Origin: an uncultured Neisseriaceae bacterium
GTDB lineage: Bacteria > Pseudomonadota > Gammaproteobacteria > Burkholderiales > Neisseriaceae
Length of the DNA stretch: 42,715 nt
Direction: 5' to 3'
Assembly (NCBI GenBank): GCA_945267035.1
Contig: CALYOS010000019.1
Coordinates: 1 to 42,715 of the forward strand
A model generated the notes under the pieces. That model had not been told where the DNA came from. It saw only the letters and a program-made list of their open reading frames with translations, and did not search any database. Positions within the stretch are counted from its first letter, which is position 1; every line of letters begins with the position of its first letter. A program made the position numbers and the translations under genes. Positions 25,332 through 36,227 of the stretch are shown here, piece by piece.

Positions 25332-27379
25332 TGCGTTTCCTGCATATCGGGTTGAGGACGATAAGCGCGCAAGAGGGGCGGTATGGTAGCCTGATTGTGC
25401 CCATTGAATTGCTGTGCATCCATCGTTGCGTTATTACTTAAATCATTAGAAAGTTGATCAGAAGACTGATGTGGTTCTGATGCTTGAGGTAAATTTTTCA
25501 GTTTTAAAAGATAAAAATCGGCCAATTTTCGCGCCAACGGCGCAGCCGTTGCCCCCCAGCCATTGTTTTCGAGGATCACCGCAACAGCAATTTGGGGCTT
25601 TTCAACTGGTGCAAAGGCAATAAACCAAGCATGATCTCGCAACTGCAACCGCAGTGCTGCTGCATTGTAACGAGCTCCTTGTTTAATTTGCACTACTTGA
25701 GCCGTACCAGTTTTACCACCCATGGTATAAGCCAATCCTGAACCGATAGAAGAAGCAGTACCACCTGGTTTCAACACTTTTTGCATCGCTTGTTTGACGT
25801 ATTCAAAATTGCTGTATTTAAACGGTACTTTTCTAACCGGCTGAGGATCGATGAGGATTTTTTGTTGAGTATTATGATCTAATAACTCTTGCACCAGATG
25901 AGGGCGGTATACTACGCCATCATTGGCCAAAATAGCTGTCGCAAAAGCTATTTGTAATGGCGTATAAGCATTATAACCTTGACCAATAGCCATACTCACA
26001 CTATCAGCCGGCTGCCATTCTCTGGCGGATGGTTTAGATTTTGCAAAACGCTTGGCTTTCCATTCCCGCGTAGGTAAAACACCAGCATATTCATGATTTA
26101 AATCGATACCGGTCTGTCGACCAAGATTAAACTCAGCCAGATACGGAGACATGCGATCGACACCCATCTCATAACCCAGACGATAAAAGAACGTATCGGA
26201 AGAAACCTGAATAGCTTTACTTAAATCCGCCGAGCCATGTCCACCTCGCGCGGCATCCCGAAACAAATGAGTCGATCCCGGAATACTCCATGCGCCTGGT
26301 GCAGGTAAGATGCTACTTTGAGTTAACTTACCACTTTCCAAAGCAGCCATGGCCATAAATGGTTTGAATGTTGACCCCGGAGGATACATTCCTTGAGTAG
26401 CTCGATTAAGTAAAGGATGCCGCCAATCCTCATTCAGACTTTTCCATGTTTCAGTGTCGATGCCATCAATGAACAAATTGGGGTTGTAACTGGGTTTAGA
26501 TACCATGGCAAGGATGGCACCAGTTTGCGGATTTATGGCCACCAAAGCACCGCGTTTGTCTCCCATAAGGCGATCAGCTTCTTGTTGGACCCGGATATCA
26601 AGTCCCAAACGTAATGTTTGTCCAGCAACAGGAGCAACTGTTTTGATTGTTCGCACAATGTGACCTTGGGCATCCTTTTCAACTTCTCGATAGCCGGGAA
26701 TGCCGTGTAACTGACGCTCGTAATAGTCTTCCAGCCCCATTTTTCCAATATGCGTACTGCCTCGATATAGAGAAGTCAAATTTTCCTTATCAAGTGCAGC
26801 CATATCTTTGTCACTAATACGACCAATATAACCAACGATATGAGCCAATAATTCGCCATAAGGATAATCGCGAAAAGTACGAGCATTGATTTCAACACCT
26901 GGGAATCGGTACAGTACAGCGCTTAACCTACTGGCTTCTTCCATAGTCAGTTTGAGTTTTAAAGGTACTTTTTCATAAGAACGATAATCTGCCCGAAATT
27001 TTTTGAATCGCTTTAAATCTCCTGCAGTGATGTCTACATAAGCTTTTAGGGCGTCAATCGTGTCATCTAATTTACCAGGAACTTCATTAGGAATAACTTC
27101 TAATGAATAAGCTGGGTAATTATGGGCTAAAACCACACCATTAACATCAACGATTTCCCCACGTATGGGTGGTGTAGGTATCTGCGAGATACGATTATTG
27201 GTAGCGGCCATCACATATTCATCATGCTTAATGACCTGCAAGTATATAAAACGTGCTATCAGAATACTAAAACAGATAATAATCAAAAAGAAAGCGACAA
27301 CAATCCTTAGCCACAAATCGCCATTATGTGCAGGTTTGGGTACTCGTTTTTTTTTGGTGCGGAAATGCAATGCTTTCAT
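25328..27379 (-). CDS. mrdA: penicillin-binding protein 2, elongation transpeptidase
   Basis: The class B penicillin-binding protein that crosslinks peptidoglycan during side-wall growth, with RodA as glycosyltransferase partner. It has 683 residues, longer than E. coli PBP2 (about 630) because of an Asn/Gln/Ser-rich C-terminal tail of about 50 residues. One membrane anchor (about 25-48), a pedestal domain, then the transpeptidase domain with SxxK at Ser336-Lys339 (GSTFKP), SSD at 393-395 and KTGTAQ from 556. The ATG overlaps the mreD stop (ATGA) and its stop overlaps rodA, so the whole block is one operon. Confidence 0.97.
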   Translation of the reverse strand: MKALHFRTKKKRVPKPAHNGDLWLRIVVAFFLIIICFSILIARFIYLQVIKHDEYVMAATNNRISQIPTPPIRGEIVDVNGVVLAHNYPAYSLEVIPNEVPGKLDDTIDALKAYVDITAGDLKRFKKFRADYRSYEKVPLKLKLTMEEASRLSAVLYRFPGVEINARTFRDYPYGELLAHIVGYIGRISDKDMAALDKENLTSLYRGSTHIGKMGLEDYYERQLHGIPGYREVEKDAQGHIVRTIKTVAPVAGQTLRLGLDIRVQQEADRLMGDKRGALVAINPQTGAILAMVSKPSYNPNLFIDGIDTETWKSLNEDWRHPLLNRATQGMYPPGSTFKPFMAMAALESGKLTQSSILPAPGAWSIPGSTHLFRDAARGGHGSADLSKAIQVSSDTFFYRLGYEMGVDRMSPYLAEFNLGRQTGIDLNHEYAGVLPTREWKAKRFAKSKPSAREWQPADSVSMAIGQGYNAYTPLQIAFATAILANDGVVYRPHLVQELLDHNTQQKILIDPQPVRKVPFKYSNFEYVKQAMQKVLKPGGTASSIGSGLAYTMGGKTGTAQVVQIKQGARYNAAALRLQLRDHAWFIAFAPVEKPQIAVAVILENNGWGATAAPLARKLADFYLLKLKNLPQASEPHQSSDQLSNDLSNNATMDAQQFNGHNQATIPPLLRAYRPQPDMQETQ

Positions 27380-27873
27380 AAACGTCTTGAATAGGCTAGG
27401 TAGAGCATCAGTTTAGATATCAAAGGCCACAATAAGGCACTGATAACAGGCGCAATAAATAAACTCCAACCAGCAAATTGATGGCTAGCAAAGAAATGTA
27501 CCACGATTAATATCAGCGTCATCAATAATAGGCTGACAAAAATCATTAATGATTGGTAACCATATGAATAGCCAAGAATTTGTAACCGGTTTCTGTCAAT
27601 CACATAAACTGCGGCCATTAAGGCAAGTGCATGCTGCCCAAAAGGCGAGCCTGTACCAACATCAACGATTAAACCCAAAATAAAAGCCACGCCAATTCCA
27701 ACATATTGCGGGCGGAATAAGCTCCAGTAAATCGCCATGATGGCGACAAAATCTGGAAAACATCCAGCTACAGATTGTGGAAAAGGAATGATATCTAGCA
27801 ATACAGCAATCACCAGACTCAAAATAATAAACCGTTTCTTAGTACGGCGATGCAGGCTGTCTAATTCAGTCAT
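27376..27873 (-). CDS. mreD: rod shape-determining protein MreD
   Basis: A small polytopic inner-membrane protein of the elongasome, 165 residues with five or six hydrophobic segments. Family pattern: LLDIIPFPQS near the N-terminus, RPQYVGIGVAFILGLIVDVGTGSPFGQHAL in broken form across the second and third helices (the conserved LGL.xDVxxGxxxGxxAL motif), and short loops. It overlaps mreC by eight bases at its start and mrdA by four bases at its end, as expected for translational coupling. Confidence 0.93.
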   Translation of the reverse strand: MTELDSLHRRTKKRFIILSLVIAVLLDIIPFPQSVAGCFPDFVAIMAIYWSLFRPQYVGIGVAFILGLIVDVGTGSPFGQHALALMAAVYVIDRNRLQILGYSYGYQSLMIFVSLLLMTLILIVVHFFASHQFAGWSLFIAPVISALLWPLISKLMLYLAYSRRL

Positions 27874-28753
27874 GGCGATTAAGTGAATTATTGGTTATAG
27901 ATGATTCGGTTACAGCATGATTAAGCGCTTTTTTCTGCGGAATAACCAAAACAAAATTACTGTTACGCAAATGAGCAACTGGCTCCACATGAGCACGATA
28001 ATAAGGTGAGCCATTGCCACTTTGAGCTTGTTTGACCGTGGCTATGGGTATACCTGCTGGGTAGATACTATCCATGCCTGAAGTCACGAGCAAATCATTG
28101 GGCTGCAAACTAGCGTTAGCCGGAAAAAAACGCAAATCCAGACTACCAGATCGCCCGTACACCAAGGTGCGCACGCCAGTGCGCATTACCATGGCCGGTA
28201 TCACAGAATTACCATTAGTGATCAGCGTTACCTCTGCACTAAAAGGCTGAACCGCCGTTATTTGACCAATAAGTCCATTCTCATCGCTAACTGGATCGCC
28301 TTCCATAACATGGTCATGACTACCTTTATCAATAATAAAACGATCAGCTAAGGGATTAGAAATGCTGGATACAATTTGCGCCACTTGGGCATGAGGCAAC
28401 GCGGCTTTTTGTAAACTGGTTAACTGATCCAACTTAGCAACAGACTGCAATTGCACTTCTTGTAAGTGAATACGTAGCTTTAATTGCGCATTTTGCTCTT
28501 TTAGCTGTTTATTATCCAAACTAAGATGTTGCTGGCTTTCCAAATAAGTTAAACATTTGGATACAGCATTAATCGGTTGCTGGGCAAGCCATTGCAAAGG
28601 ATACATGGCTGTCGCTAAATAATTACGTGTCACCTTGACGACACTGTAACGGTTGTCCAATAACAGTAAAGCCACCGCTACTAAAGACAAGACGATAAGC
28701 TTGCTGGTATTGCGAAGGCCACTGTTGACGAAATTTAAGGAAGGCTCAGCCAT
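27866..28753 (-). CDS. mreC: rod shape-determining protein MreC
   Basis: A bitopic membrane protein that activates PBP2-RodA from the periplasmic side, 295 residues. A single membrane helix (about 17-35) is followed by a coiled coil (about 65-110, heptad-like QLKEQNAQLKLRIHLQEVQL) and two beta-barrel domains containing IIDKGSHDHVMEGDPV and the LLVTSGMDSIYPAGIPIA signature. The start ATG has no strong ribosome site, and lies 30 bases after the mreB stop. Confidence 0.95.
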   Translation of the reverse strand: MAEPSLNFVNSGLRNTSKLIVLSLVAVALLLLDNRYSVVKVTRNYLATAMYPLQWLAQQPINAVSKCLTYLESQQHLSLDNKQLKEQNAQLKLRIHLQEVQLQSVAKLDQLTSLQKAALPHAQVAQIVSSISNPLADRFIIDKGSHDHVMEGDPVSDENGLIGQITAVQPFSAEVTLITNGNSVIPAMVMRTGVRTLVYGRSGSLDLRFFPANASLQPNDLLVTSGMDSIYPAGIPIATVKQAQSGNGSPYYRAHVEPVAHLRNSNFVLVIPQKKALNHAVTESSITNNSLNRHD

Positions 28754-28783
28754 CGTGGATGATCTTACATGAACAAATGGAAA

Positions 28784-29830
<1,047 letters not shown>

Positions 29831-29865
29831 CTAATGAGCTTTTGAATTACATTCGATAAAAAACG

Positions 29866-29894
29866 GTTATGCGTATTGACTATAAATAAATCAA
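29866..29894 (-). promoter_or_regulatory. probable promoter of the mre operon
   Basis: On the minus strand a -35 TTGATT (29889-29894) and a -10 CATAAC (29866-29871) are exactly 17 bases apart, giving a short leader before mreB. Each box matches the consensus at four of six positions. On the other strand a TATAAT at 29920-29925 may serve gatC. Confidence 0.45.
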
Positions 29895-30009
29895 TCCGCC
29901 AAAAAATAGGGAATTCGGTTATAATTCGGTGCTAATATATTAACCAAATCAGAACGCGCAATGATACCGCAGTTTGCCCGTTTTGCTAAATTAATTTTAA
30001 GGATTTTTG

Positions 30010-30297
30010 ATGGCTTTAACTTTAGGTGATGTTGATAAGCTTGCGCGACTGTCTCGCTTAACTCTGACAGAGACTGAACGAAACAATATGCTTTCGGAAC
30101 TAAACCATATCTTTGAACTGGTAGAAAAAATGCAAAGCGTCAATACAGATGGGGTAGAGCCTATGGCACACCCACATGAATTAGCGCTGCGTATGCGTAC
30201 AGATTCCGTAACCGAAACTGATCAGCATTCAGCCATTCAAGCTTGTGCTCCTTTGGTTAATAAAGATCTTTATCTGGTTCCTAAAGTTATCGAATAA
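30010..30297 (+). CDS. gatC: Asp-tRNA(Asn)/Glu-tRNA(Gln) amidotransferase subunit C
   Basis: The small subunit that holds GatA and GatB together, 95 residues from the ATG at 30010. The frame opens one codon earlier with a TTG, but AAGGA seven bases before the ATG decides the start. Family pattern: an N-terminal helix pair (VDKLARLSRLTLTE), LSELNHIFELVEKMQSVNTDGVEPMAHP and a C-terminal DLYLVPKVIE. It leads a block of gatC, gatA and gatB and is divergent from mreB. Confidence 0.96.
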   Translation: MALTLGDVDKLARLSRLTLTETERNNMLSELNHIFELVEKMQSVNTDGVEPMAHPHELALRMRTDSVTETDQHSAIQACAPLVNKDLYLVPKVIE

Positions 30298-30382
30298 TAT
30301 TCTAACCAATCACTTTTTCATATTATATAAGTAAAGGTTAACCGATAACCAGCTTTCTGGACATCAAAAATTAAATAAAACT

Positions 30383-31840
30383 ATGCTAAAGAATTACACT
30401 TTAAAACAATGCAGCGAATTATTGCAATCAAAGCACATATCCGCAAGCGAGTTGGCGCAAGAATATCTACATTCTATCGAACAAAATAATGCAGCGATCA
30501 ATGGTTATATAACATTGAATCATGAGCAAACCATGGCTGAAGCAAAAGCTGCCGATGAGCTTATAGCTCAGGGCAGTTCTAATTTGCTTACCGGTGTGCC
30601 CATCGCCTATAAAGACATCTTTTGTCAACAAGGTTGGCGCAGCGCATGCTCAAGCAAAATGCTGGACAGCTTTGTGGCACCTTATACCGCCACCGTGGTA
30701 CAAAATTTACGCAATGCTGGTATGGTGACATTAGGTCGCACCAATATGGATGAATTCGCCATGGGCTCGACTACCGAATCATCTTTTTATGGTGTAACGC
30801 TTAACCCATGGCAAAATCAGCACGTACCGGGTGGATCTTCTGGTGGCTCAGCCGCGGTGGTCGCGGCACGATTGGCGCCTGTTGCACTTGGTTCTGATAC
30901 CGGAGGCTCAATCCGTCAGCCAGCATCACATTGTGGTATTACCGGCTTAAAACCAACCTATGGTGTGGTTAGCCGTTATGGCATGGTTGCTTATGCATCT
31001 AGCTTTGATCAGGCAGGACCCATGGCACAAACCGCAGAAGATTGTGCCTTGTTACTTAATGTTATGGCTAGCTTTGATGAACGCGACTCAACCAGCATTG
31101 AACGACAGTCGGAAGACTATACCCGTGATCTAAATCAGCCATTAAATGGATTACGAGTAGGAATACCGAAAGAATTTTTCGGAGAAGGGCTAACTGACGA
31201 CGTTCATGCCGCTATTAATAATGTCATCGACTTACTCAAAAAACAGGGTGCAGTCATCACCGAAGTGTCTTTACCGCATACCGAGCTTTCCATCCCCGCT
31301 TATTATGTTTTAGCTTCAGCAGAAGCCAGTACCAATTTATCACGCTATGATGGCGTGCGTTATGGCCACCGTGCTGAAGATTTTAACAATCTGGATGAAA
31401 TGTATAGCAATACTCGAGCAGAAGGTTTTGGAAACGAAGTCAAACGTCGCATCATGATCGGTAGCTATGTTCTATCGCATGGATATTACGATGCTTATTA
31501 TCTAAAAGCACAAAAATTACGTCGTTTAGTTGCTAACGATTTTCAGAACGCCTTGAATCAATGCGACGTTATTTTATCCCCAGTTGCACCCACCAGCGCA
31601 CCAGTTTTAGGCAGTCATGATCAAGATCCAGTACAAATGTACTTATCCGACATCTATACCGTGTCTTTAAACCTCGCCGGTTTACCAGGTATGTCTATAC
31701 CGGCAGGCTTTGACAGCAAAGGGCTACCAATAGGTGTGCAGCTGATTGGAAATTATTTTGCAGAAAGCCGCTTGCTCGGTATTGCCCACCAAATCCAACA
31801 ACACAGTGACTGGCATACTAAAACGCCATTTGCATTGTAA
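30383..31840 (+). CDS. gatA: Asp-tRNA(Asn)/Glu-tRNA(Gln) amidotransferase subunit A
   Basis: The amidase subunit that releases ammonia from glutamine and channels it to GatB, 485 residues. The Ser-cis-Ser-Lys triad is visible: Lys77 (YKDIF), Ser152 (PGGSSGGSA) and nucleophile Ser176 ([11 protein letters not shown]). The amidase signature is complete and the length is standard. It starts 85 bases after gatC. No good ribosome site precedes the ATG, which is unusual for a strongly expressed gene and leaves the start slightly open. Confidence 0.97.
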   Translation: MLKNYTLKQCSELLQSKHISASELAQEYLHSIEQNNAAINGYITLNHEQTMAEAKAADELIAQGSSNLLTGVPIAYKDIFCQQGWRSACSSKMLDSFVAPYTATVVQNLRNAGMVTLGRTNMDEFAMGSTTESSFYGVTLNPWQNQHVPGGSSGGSAAVVAARLAPVALGSDTGGSIRQPASHCGITGLKPTYGVVSRYGMVAYASSFDQAGPMAQTAEDCALLLNVMASFDERDSTSIERQSEDYTRDLNQPLNGLRVGIPKEFFGEGLTDDVHAAINNVIDLLKKQGAVITEVSLPHTELSIPAYYVLASAEASTNLSRYDGVRYGHRAEDFNNLDEMYSNTRAEGFGNEVKRRIMIGSYVLSHGYYDAYYLKAQKLRRLVANDFQNALNQCDVILSPVAPTSAPVLGSHDQDPVQMYLSDIYTVSLNLAGLPGMSIPAGFDSKGLPIGVQLIGNYFAESRLLGIAHQIQQHSDWHTKTPFAL

Positions 31841-31870
31841 TGGTCAGATTTTAAATTGAGAGAATACAGA

Positions 31871-33298
31871 ATGAATTGGGAAACCGTAATCGGCTTGGAA
31901 ATTCACGTTCAATTAAACACCCGCTCAAAAATATTTAGTGGCTCTTCTACCGCCTTTGGAGCATCGCCCAACAGTCAAGCCAATATCGTAGATTGTGCCT
32001 TACCAGGTGCTTTACCTGTTTTGAATCGTGAAGTAGTGAACAAAGCCATTAAACTAGGTTTGGCCCTAGACGCTACAATCAATCGTAAAAACGTCTTCGA
32101 TCGAAAAAATTATTTTTATCCTGATTTGCCTAAGGGCTATCAAATCAGCCAATTGGATTTACCCATAGTTGAACATGGACAATTAGAAATTGTTGTCGGT
32201 GATGAAATTAAAACCATTAATGTGACCCGCGCACATATGGAAGAAGATGCCGGTAAATCCATCCATGACGAATTTGCAGAATATACCGGAATAGACTTAA
32301 ACCGAGCGGGCACTCCATTGCTGGAAGTAGTCTCCGAACCGGAAATGCGCTCAGCAGCAGAAGCGGTCGCTTATGCCAAAGCCATGCATACTCTCGTAAC
32401 ATGGTTGGATATCTGTGATGGCAATATGGCTGAAGGTTCATTCCGCATCGACGCCAACGTTTCTGTACGTCCTAAAGGACAACAGGAATTTGGAACCCGC
32501 TGTGAAATTAAAAACCTCAATTCATTTCGCTTCCTTGAACAAGCAATAAATTATGAAATTGAACGGCAAATTGAATTGATCGAAGATGGCGGAAAAGTCA
32601 TCCAGCAGACCCGTTTATTCGATCCAAACAAAGGCGAAACCCGTGCCATGCGCAGCAAAGAAGATGCGCACGATTATCGTTACTTCCCAGATCCTGATTT
32701 ATTGCCTGTGTTGATTACAGACGATATGCTCAATGCAGCTAAAGCCAATATGCCAGAATTACCGCAAGAAATGGCTGCACGCTTTATCGAACAATACGAA
32801 GTGTCCACTTACGATGCTCGCTTACTCACCGCAAACCGCACACAAGCTGATTGGTTTGAACAAGCAGCAAGTAACAGTGGTCATGGCAAATTGGTTGCTA
32901 ACTGGATGTTAGGTGAAATGTCTGCCGCTTTAAATAAAAACGCCTTAGATATATCAGAAAGTCCAATTAATGCTGAGCGCTTAGCTGGTTTAATCCGCCG
33001 CATTGCCGACAATACCCTCAGTAATAAACTGGCTAAACAAGTTTTTGAGGCCATGTGGAGCAGTGACTTGTCTGCAGATGACATCATAGAGCGGGATGGC
33101 TTAAAACAAATGACGGACAGCGGTGCCATCGAAAAAATCATCGATGAAGTTTTGACCAACAACCAAAAATCTGTCGAAGAATTCAAATCAGGCAAAGAAA
33201 AAGCCTTCAATGCTTTAGTAGGTCAGGTTATGAAAGCTTCACGTGGTAAAGCAAATCCCCAACAAGTACAGTCATTGTTACGAGACAAACTTCAATAA
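31871..33298 (+). CDS. gatB: Asp-tRNA(Asn)/Glu-tRNA(Gln) amidotransferase subunit B
   Basis: The tRNA-binding kinase subunit that activates the misacylated Asp or Glu and amidates it, 475 residues. N-terminus [15 protein letters not shown] is the classic GatB start; the catalytic cradle includes [19 protein letters not shown] and the signature [14 protein letters not shown]; the C-terminal helical YqeY-like tail ends [13 protein letters not shown]. The frame opens at a TTG (31856), but the ATG at 31871 has GAGAG upstream and gives the family start. It follows gatA by 30 bases. Confidence 0.97.
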   Translation: MNWETVIGLEIHVQLNTRSKIFSGSSTAFGASPNSQANIVDCALPGALPVLNREVVNKAIKLGLALDATINRKNVFDRKNYFYPDLPKGYQISQLDLPIVEHGQLEIVVGDEIKTINVTRAHMEEDAGKSIHDEFAEYTGIDLNRAGTPLLEVVSEPEMRSAAEAVAYAKAMHTLVTWLDICDGNMAEGSFRIDANVSVRPKGQQEFGTRCEIKNLNSFRFLEQAINYEIERQIELIEDGGKVIQQTRLFDPNKGETRAMRSKEDAHDYRYFPDPDLLPVLITDDMLNAAKANMPELPQEMAARFIEQYEVSTYDARLLTANRTQADWFEQAASNSGHGKLVANWMLGEMSAALNKNALDISESPINAERLAGLIRRIADNTLSNKLAKQVFEAMWSSDLSADDIIERDGLKQMTDSGAIEKIIDEVLTNNQKSVEEFKSGKEKAFNALVGQVMKASRGKANPQQVQSLLRDKLQ

Positions 33299-33350
33299 CC
33301 TATAGGGGCAACTCCACTCGGTTTTGCGCCGACCAAATTAAGGACACATC

Positions 33351-33836
33351 ATGAAAAAATGGTTATTGCTGGCGATTACATTAGTACTAACTAGTTGCGG
33401 TTTTCATCTAAAAGGTACCTCATTATTTGATGTCCCTTTGCCATATCGCTCATGGCAAATTGAAGGTGGCAGCATGCAACGCGCTCTGGAGACCGTATTG
33501 CGCCGACAACCCAATGTCATTGTTGATGCTACCAATCCGGATGTGGTGGTTAAAGTGCTTTCAGCTGACCAGAATATGTCAACCTCCGCTGTAGACATAT
33601 CCGGCAGTACCAGCGAATATTTGCTGGTACTAGCGGTTAAAGTTCAAGCCTATCGACATGGAAAACCATTGGGTGATCCTATTAATGTTAACGTTCAACG
33701 GTACATGGACTATTCCGATCACGAAGTCTTAGCCAAAGAAAACGAACGAAGCATTATTTGGCGCGATATTCAAACCGATGCAGCAGAACAGATCGTGCAC
33801 CGACTGGCCTACTTACCCATCGTCGCTGACCAATGA
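33351..33836 (+). CDS. lptE: LPS-assembly lipoprotein LptE
   Basis: The outer-membrane lipoprotein that plugs LptD and helps insert lipopolysaccharide, 161 residues. The lipobox LTSC places the lipidated cysteine at residue 16, followed by GFHLKG, the hallmark start of mature LptE. AAGGA seven bases before the ATG supports the start. The stop overlaps the holA ATG (ATGA). In many relatives this pair follows leuS; here it follows gatB. Confidence 0.94.
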   Translation: MKKWLLLAITLVLTSCGFHLKGTSLFDVPLPYRSWQIEGGSMQRALETVLRRQPNVIVDATNPDVVVKVLSADQNMSTSAVDISGSTSEYLLVLAVKVQAYRHGKPLGDPINVNVQRYMDYSDHEVLAKENERSIIWRDIQTDAAEQIVHRLAYLPIVADQ

Positions 33837-34816
33837 ATAATTTTCAATTGCAGCCTCTCAAGGCTGCATATCTGATTCATGGCGAAGAAGATATACTGCG
33901 CATTGAAGCTGCTGACGCCATACGCTCAGCAGCACGAAGCCAAAATTTCAGCGAACGCCAAGTTTTGGTAGTAGAAACAGGTTTTGATTGGTCTTTATTG
34001 ATAGAAGCCACTCAATCAGTAGGATTGTTTGCCGATAAAAAACTGTTGGAAATCCATGTACCCTCAGGCAAACCAGGCAAAGAAGGCAGCGTTATGTTGC
34101 AACAACTAGCTGAAAACTTGCCTGAAGATATAAGTATCATCCTGCTTTTGCCCAAAATGGAGCGAGTACAAACCCAAAGCAAATGGTTTCAAAGCTGGTC
34201 AAAAGTCGCAACAGTGATTGAGGCAAAAACCGTTAGCCCAACAGCGTTACCGCAATGGGTAAAAAGCCGTCTAAAAGCTCAGAACCTGACTATCACTGAT
34301 GACGCACTAGCCTTATTTGTCGAAAAGGTTGAAGGAAATTTGCTGGCAGCCCAGCAAGAAATTGATAAACTTGCTCTCATACATCCTCATGGTTATCAGA
34401 TAACCCTTTCCGATGCCCAATCGGCAGTAGCGAATGTAGCTCGCTTCGATGTATTGCAGCTTGCGGCAACGTGGATGAAGGGGGATAGTACTCGTCTTAT
34501 GCACTTACTCGATGGTTTAGCAGCAGAAGGCGGCGAACCTGTTTTAATGCTTTGGGCAATTAGTGAAGATATCCGTACACTGTTACGCCTACTGGCAGCT
34601 TTAAAACAGGGAAAAACCGTTAACGAATTAAGACAAACTCTGCGCTTATGGGGTGAAAAACAGACCTTAGCGCCAATTGCGGCCAAACGAATTGGTGCCA
34701 AACGATTGCTCAGTGCATTACAAAGCTGTGCGCGTATTGACCGTCAGATCAAAGGAGTGGACAACGGTGAGGCATGGACCGAAATAAAATATTTATTACT
34801 GTCATTAGCTAATTGA
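33833..34816 (+). CDS. holA: DNA polymerase III subunit delta
   Basis: The clamp-loader subunit that opens the beta sliding clamp, 327 residues, normal length. N-terminal region with AAYLIHGEEDILRIEAADAI and LLPKMERVQTQSKWFQSW corresponds to the AAA+-like domains; the C-terminal helical domain holds the conserved EPVLMLWAISEDIRTLLRL and the ending QIKGVDNGEAWTEIKYLLL, typical of HolA. It is coupled to lptE by a four-base overlap. Confidence 0.95.
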   Translation: MNNFQLQPLKAAYLIHGEEDILRIEAADAIRSAARSQNFSERQVLVVETGFDWSLLIEATQSVGLFADKKLLEIHVPSGKPGKEGSVMLQQLAENLPEDISIILLLPKMERVQTQSKWFQSWSKVATVIEAKTVSPTALPQWVKSRLKAQNLTITDDALALFVEKVEGNLLAAQQEIDKLALIHPHGYQITLSDAQSAVANVARFDVLQLAATWMKGDSTRLMHLLDGLAAEGGEPVLMLWAISEDIRTLLRLLAALKQGKTVNELRQTLRLWGEKQTLAPIAAKRIGAKRLLSALQSCARIDRQIKGVDNGEAWTEIKYLLLSLAN

Positions 34817-34874
34817 ACCTGTAAATCTCCTTTATGGAAAGATCTGGCATTAAAAATTGACCATTTAAATGTAA

Positions 34875-35309
34875 ATGAAAACGATCCAAAAAAGCGTATT
34901 AGTTCCTTATCAGACTGAACAAATTTTCGATCTGGTAAACGATGTTGCAAATTATCCGGCATTTTTACCATGGTGTAGCAATACTGAAATACTCAAGCAG
35001 GATGAGCATAGTCTGGATGCCATCATGTATATAGACTATTTAAAAATCCGCCAATCATTGTCAACTCGCAATGTGAATATTCGACCAAATCAAATCCGAA
35101 TGAGCTTACTTGACGGCCCTTTCAAATCATTGGAAGGATGCTGGCAATTCACACCCATTGATACCATTGGTTGTAAAATCGACTTTAAACTTGAATATGA
35201 ATTTACCAGTAACATCCTATCAGCGATGATTGCTCCAGTATTCAATTTAATTGCCGACTCAATGGTTGATGCTTTTATCAAAGAAGCAGATAAGCGTTAT
35301 GACGAATAA
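34875..35309 (+). CDS. ratA: RatA family (START-like, COQ10-type) protein
   Basis: A 144-residue START/polyketide-cyclase-fold protein. Family pattern: KSVLVPYQTEQIFDLVNDVANYPAFLPWCS, broken across the first helix-strand unit, then SLLDGPFKSLEGCWQF and a C-terminal helix with IADSMVDAFIKEADKRY. In E. coli the relative (YfjG/RatA) has been described both as an inhibitor of 70S assembly and as a ubiquinone-binding homologue of Coq10; the latter seems the likelier ancestral role. No strong ribosome site is seen before the ATG. It overlaps the following gene by 11 bases. Confidence 0.9.
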   Translation: MKTIQKSVLVPYQTEQIFDLVNDVANYPAFLPWCSNTEILKQDEHSLDAIMYIDYLKIRQSLSTRNVNIRPNQIRMSLLDGPFKSLEGCWQFTPIDTIGCKIDFKLEYEFTSNILSAMIAPVFNLIADSMVDAFIKEADKRYDE

Positions 35310-35583
35310 AATACTAATAGAAGCAGTCTATGCTTCCCCTGATCACCAATTTCTTTGGCAAGGAAAAGTTGACAAGGGCACAACTGCACGTCAGGCACTA
35401 TTATCCTCCGAATTACCAAAACAATTCCCGAATGTTAACTTTCAGTTAGCGCCCATAGGAGTGTTTGGGAAAAAAGTTTCCGATGATTATATTTTATGTC
35501 AATGGGATAGAATAGAAGTGTATCGTCCATTGCTTATCGATCCAAAAGAAAATCGGCGACGCCGAGCTCTAAAAAAATCTTAA
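35299..35583 (+). CDS. RnfH/RatB family ubiquitin-like protein
   Basis: A 94-residue protein of the RnfH family (beta-grasp, ubiquitin-like), usually encoded right after ratA. Typical pieces: ILIEAVYASPDHQFLWQ at the N-terminus, TARQALLSS, the GVFGKKVSDDYILCQWDRIEVYRPL block and a basic C-terminus (ENRRRRALKK). The start ATG at 35299 lies inside the end of ratA; a longer frame from 35251 is not family-like. Its function is not established; it is not a proven antitoxin. Confidence 0.9.
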   Translation: MTNKILIEAVYASPDHQFLWQGKVDKGTTARQALLSSELPKQFPNVNFQLAPIGVFGKKVSDDYILCQWDRIEVYRPLLIDPKENRRRRALKKS

Positions 35584-35635
35584 ATCCAATAGCCTGAACA
35601 ATCAACCAACAAAAAAAGTCGGTCAAGGAAAAAAC

Positions 35636-36211
35636 ATGTCACGTATCAAGCTCATAGTAGGTCTAGGTAATCCTGGTTCAGAATATGAATACACTCGCCA
35701 CAATATCGGATTTGATTTTATTGATGAGCTTGCCTATACCTTAAAAACCAATTTCAAACCAGAAAAAAAATTTTATGGATTGGTAGCCAAAACCATCTTA
35801 CCCGAAGGGGAATTATGGTTACTAAAACCCTCAACCTATATGAATAAATCGGGTACCTCTGTTCAAGCCTTAGCAAACTTCTACAAAATCAAACCCGATG
35901 AAATACTGGTTGTTCACGATGAACTAGACATTCCTTGCGGACAGGTGAGATTCAAAAAAGGGGGAAGTAATGGGGGACATAATGGGCTGAAAGATATCCA
36001 GTCATGTCTGGGTTCTGCTGATTTTTATCGCTTACGCATTGGAATCGATCATCCTGGCGACAGAAATTTAGTTATAAACTATGTTCTAAACAAGCCGACT
36101 ACCCAACAAAAAAACTTAATTACGCAAGCAGTTGATAAATCTTTAGCAGTCATGCCCGAGCTATTTACCAGTCAATTTAATGTTGTGCAACAAAAACTGC
36201 ACAGCAAATAA
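35636..36211 (+). CDS. pth: peptidyl-tRNA hydrolase
   Basis: The enzyme that recycles peptidyl-tRNAs that dropped off the ribosome, 191 residues. All catalytic positions of the family are present: Asn12, His22 (TRHNIGF), Asn70 (STYMNKSG), Asp95 (VVHDELD) and Asn116 (GGHNGLKD). AAGGA six bases before the ATG sets the start. It lies 52 bases after ratB and 16 bases before ubiD. Confidence 0.97.
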   Translation: MSRIKLIVGLGNPGSEYEYTRHNIGFDFIDELAYTLKTNFKPEKKFYGLVAKTILPEGELWLLKPSTYMNKSGTSVQALANFYKIKPDEILVVHDELDIPCGQVRFKKGGSNGGHNGLKDIQSCLGSADFYRLRIGIDHPGDRNLVINYVLNKPTTQQKNLITQAVDKSLAVMPELFTSQFNVVQQKLHSK

Positions 36212-36227
36212 CCTTGAGAGTCGGTTT

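Noticed and set aside
34875-35583. ratA-ratB as a true toxin-antitoxin system
   Set aside because: The names come from one E. coli study; the protein families (Coq10-like and RnfH-like) are conserved housekeeping-type genes and the pair lies in a core gene block.
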